Source of the DNA: JALOOE01 sp964423545
GTDB taxonomy: Bacteria > Chloroflexota > Anaerolineae > CG2-30-64-16
NCBI GenBank assembly: GCA_964423545.1
Contig: CAYRFV010000293.1
Span: 1-6,837, forward strand
Reading direction: 5' to 3'
DNA length: 6,837 nt
Position 1 is the stretch's first letter. Every line of letters starts with the position of its first letter. A model generated the notes under the pieces. That model ran no database searches. It saw only the letters and a list, made by a program, of their open reading frames with translations, and was not told the origin of the DNA. Position numbers and translations under genes: made by a program. This document shows, piece by piece, positions 6,436-6,837 of the stretch.

Positions 6436-6480
6436 GTCAATGATCTCTTGTGTTGCACAAGGGCCGCCCGGTGTGGGCGG
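6373..6480 (+). promoter_or_regulatory. Candidate transcription attenuator: leader hairpin and alternative antiterminator of metG
   Basis: Three structures can be drawn by eye. The first is a hairpin over the Met codons: AUGCG (6373-6377) with CGCAU (6409-6413), and UGCGCAGG (6380-6387) with CCUGCGCG (6399-6406). The second is a candidate antiterminator pairing 6418-6427 with 6469-6480 through ten pairs (one G-U), with single bulges at 6472 and 6475. The third is a small hairpin enclosed within the second, CUUGUG (6447-6452) with CACAAG (6456-6461). The last two use bases needed by the terminator stem (6457-6469/6475-6487), so the states exclude each other. The 5' arm 6418-6427 overlaps the last leader codons. 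A ribosome at the leader stop would cover it; one stalled on the Met codons would leave it free. The regulatory logic is inference; no folding energies were computed. Confidence 0.5.
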
Positions 6481-6487
6481 CCCTTGT
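6457..6487 (+). terminator. GC-rich hairpin, intrinsic terminator-like, between leader peptide and metG
   Basis: A perfect 13-bp stem, ACAAGGGCCGCCC (6457-6469) with GGGCGGCCCTTGT (6475-6487), closes a 5-nt GGTGT loop. Only a poor T-rich tract follows (TTGTCATT), so unaided efficiency is uncertain. It lies 21 bp after the leader stop and 54 bp before metG. It can end both the leader RNA and read-through from the hydrolase gene. Confidence 0.7.
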
Positions 6488-6528
6488 CATTGGCGAACCA
6501 TCCCAGATCTTGGGTTCGTGGTCACCCT

Positions 6529-6535
6529 GGAGGAG
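6529..6535 (+). promoter_or_regulatory. metG ribosome binding site, in the loop of a small hairpin
   Basis: GGAGGAG is a strong Shine-Dalgarno, 6 nt before ATG 6542. CTGG (6527-6530) and CCAG (6536-6539) could pair around AGGAG and present it in a loop; four pairs only, so probably weak. A further inverted repeat, CGAACC (6494-6499) with GGTTCG (6513-6518), lies just upstream. Confidence 0.8.
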
Positions 6536-6541
6536 CCAGCC

Positions 6542-6837
6542 ATGAACGCAAAACCCGATCCTTACTTCGTATCCACGTCGATTCCCTACGTCAACGGCCG
6601 GCCGCATATCGGCCATGGCATGGAGTATGTGCTGACCGACGCGCTGGCGCGCAGCCATCGGCTGTTCGGTGACGATGTCTGGTTCGCGACCGGCGCGGAT
6701 GAGAACAGCCTGAAGAACGTTCAGGCGGCTGAACGCGAAGGCATCTCTGTTCAGCAGTTGGTGGACCGCAACGCGGGTGCATTCCGAGCCCTCGCCGACC
6801 TGCTCGGCGCCTCCTATGACAGTTTCCTGCGCACCAG
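6542..6837 (+). CDS. metG: Methionyl-tRNA synthetase, N-terminal part (cut by window end)
   Basis: This is a class I aminoacyl-tRNA synthetase that charges tRNA-Met for initiation and elongation, in the cytoplasm. The visible 98 residues start the Rossmann catalytic domain: PYFVSTSIPYVNGRPHIGHG, with the HIGH signature at residues 22-25, then the conserved TDALAR (32-37) and FATGADENSLKNVQAAEREG (48-67). The last segment occupies the place of the more familiar TGTDEHG; the ENSLKN variant points to a particular MetRS subgroup rather than a defect. The KMSKS motif, anticodon-binding domain and any C-terminal domain lie beyond the window. The start at 6542 is supported by GGAGGAG 6 nt upstream. 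It is preceded by its own promoter, a Met-rich leader frame and a terminator-like hairpin, suggesting attenuation control by Met-tRNA charging. Confidence 0.96.
   Translation, partial: MNAKPDPYFVSTSIPYVNGRPHIGHGMEYVLTDALARSHRLFGDDVWFATGADENSLKNVQAAEREGISVQQLVDRNAGAFRALADLLGASYDSFLRT

Noticed and set aside
6326..6541. T-box or SAM riboswitch upstream of metG
   Set aside because: No AGGGTGGNACCGCG-type T-box sequence and no recognisable SAM-riboswitch core could be found; the Met-rich leader frame explains the region better.

Overview
The window is a GC-rich bacterial chromosome segment in which every supported gene lies on the + strand. The best guess for the source is a Chloroflexota bacterium (inference). 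It rests on GC-rich third codon positions, a lipoprotein with a long Pro/Thr/Ala tether ending in a PTPTPIP-like stretch, and a dienelactone-hydrolase lipoprotein with a long charged N-terminus. No 16S or other phylogenetic marker is present to settle it.

Layout. Positions 54-368 encode a small hypothetical protein ending in one TPR-like helical hairpin. Positions 470-4334 form a compact glcD-glcE-glcF operon for the three-subunit glycolate oxidase: an FAD subunit, a second FAD-domain subunit and an iron-sulfur/CCG-domain subunit. The gaps are 31 and 18 bp. Together they should oxidise glycolate (or a related 2-hydroxy acid such as D-lactate) to glyoxylate and pass electrons to the membrane quinone pool. 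The 236-bp gap after glcF (4335-4570) holds a nested inverted repeat and at best a weak promoter. Then come two closely spaced genes: a three-unit LGFP-repeat protein (4571-5086) and a lipoprotein dienelactone hydrolase with a complete Cys-Asp-His triad on an extended tether (5105-6277). The last gene is the 5' end of metG (methionyl-tRNA synthetase), cut by the window edge.

The most interesting part is the 264-bp gap between the hydrolase and metG. It contains a near-consensus housekeeping promoter (TTGACT, 16 bp, TATAAT), then a well-placed Shine-Dalgarno and a 24-codon reading frame whose first ten codons include five Met codons. After these come a 13-bp perfect GC-rich hairpin resembling a terminator, and finally the metG ribosome-binding site. 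A competing structure (6418-6427 with 6469-6480) can be drawn that would break the terminator, and a ribosome reaching the leader stop codon would cover its 5' arm. This is the architecture expected of ribosome-mediated transcription attenuation of metG in response to charged Met-tRNA. No T-box or SAM-riboswitch signature was seen there. The regulation is inferred, not demonstrated.

The long open frames on the minus strand and in the other plus frames are GC-driven shadows of these genes and are not annotated.
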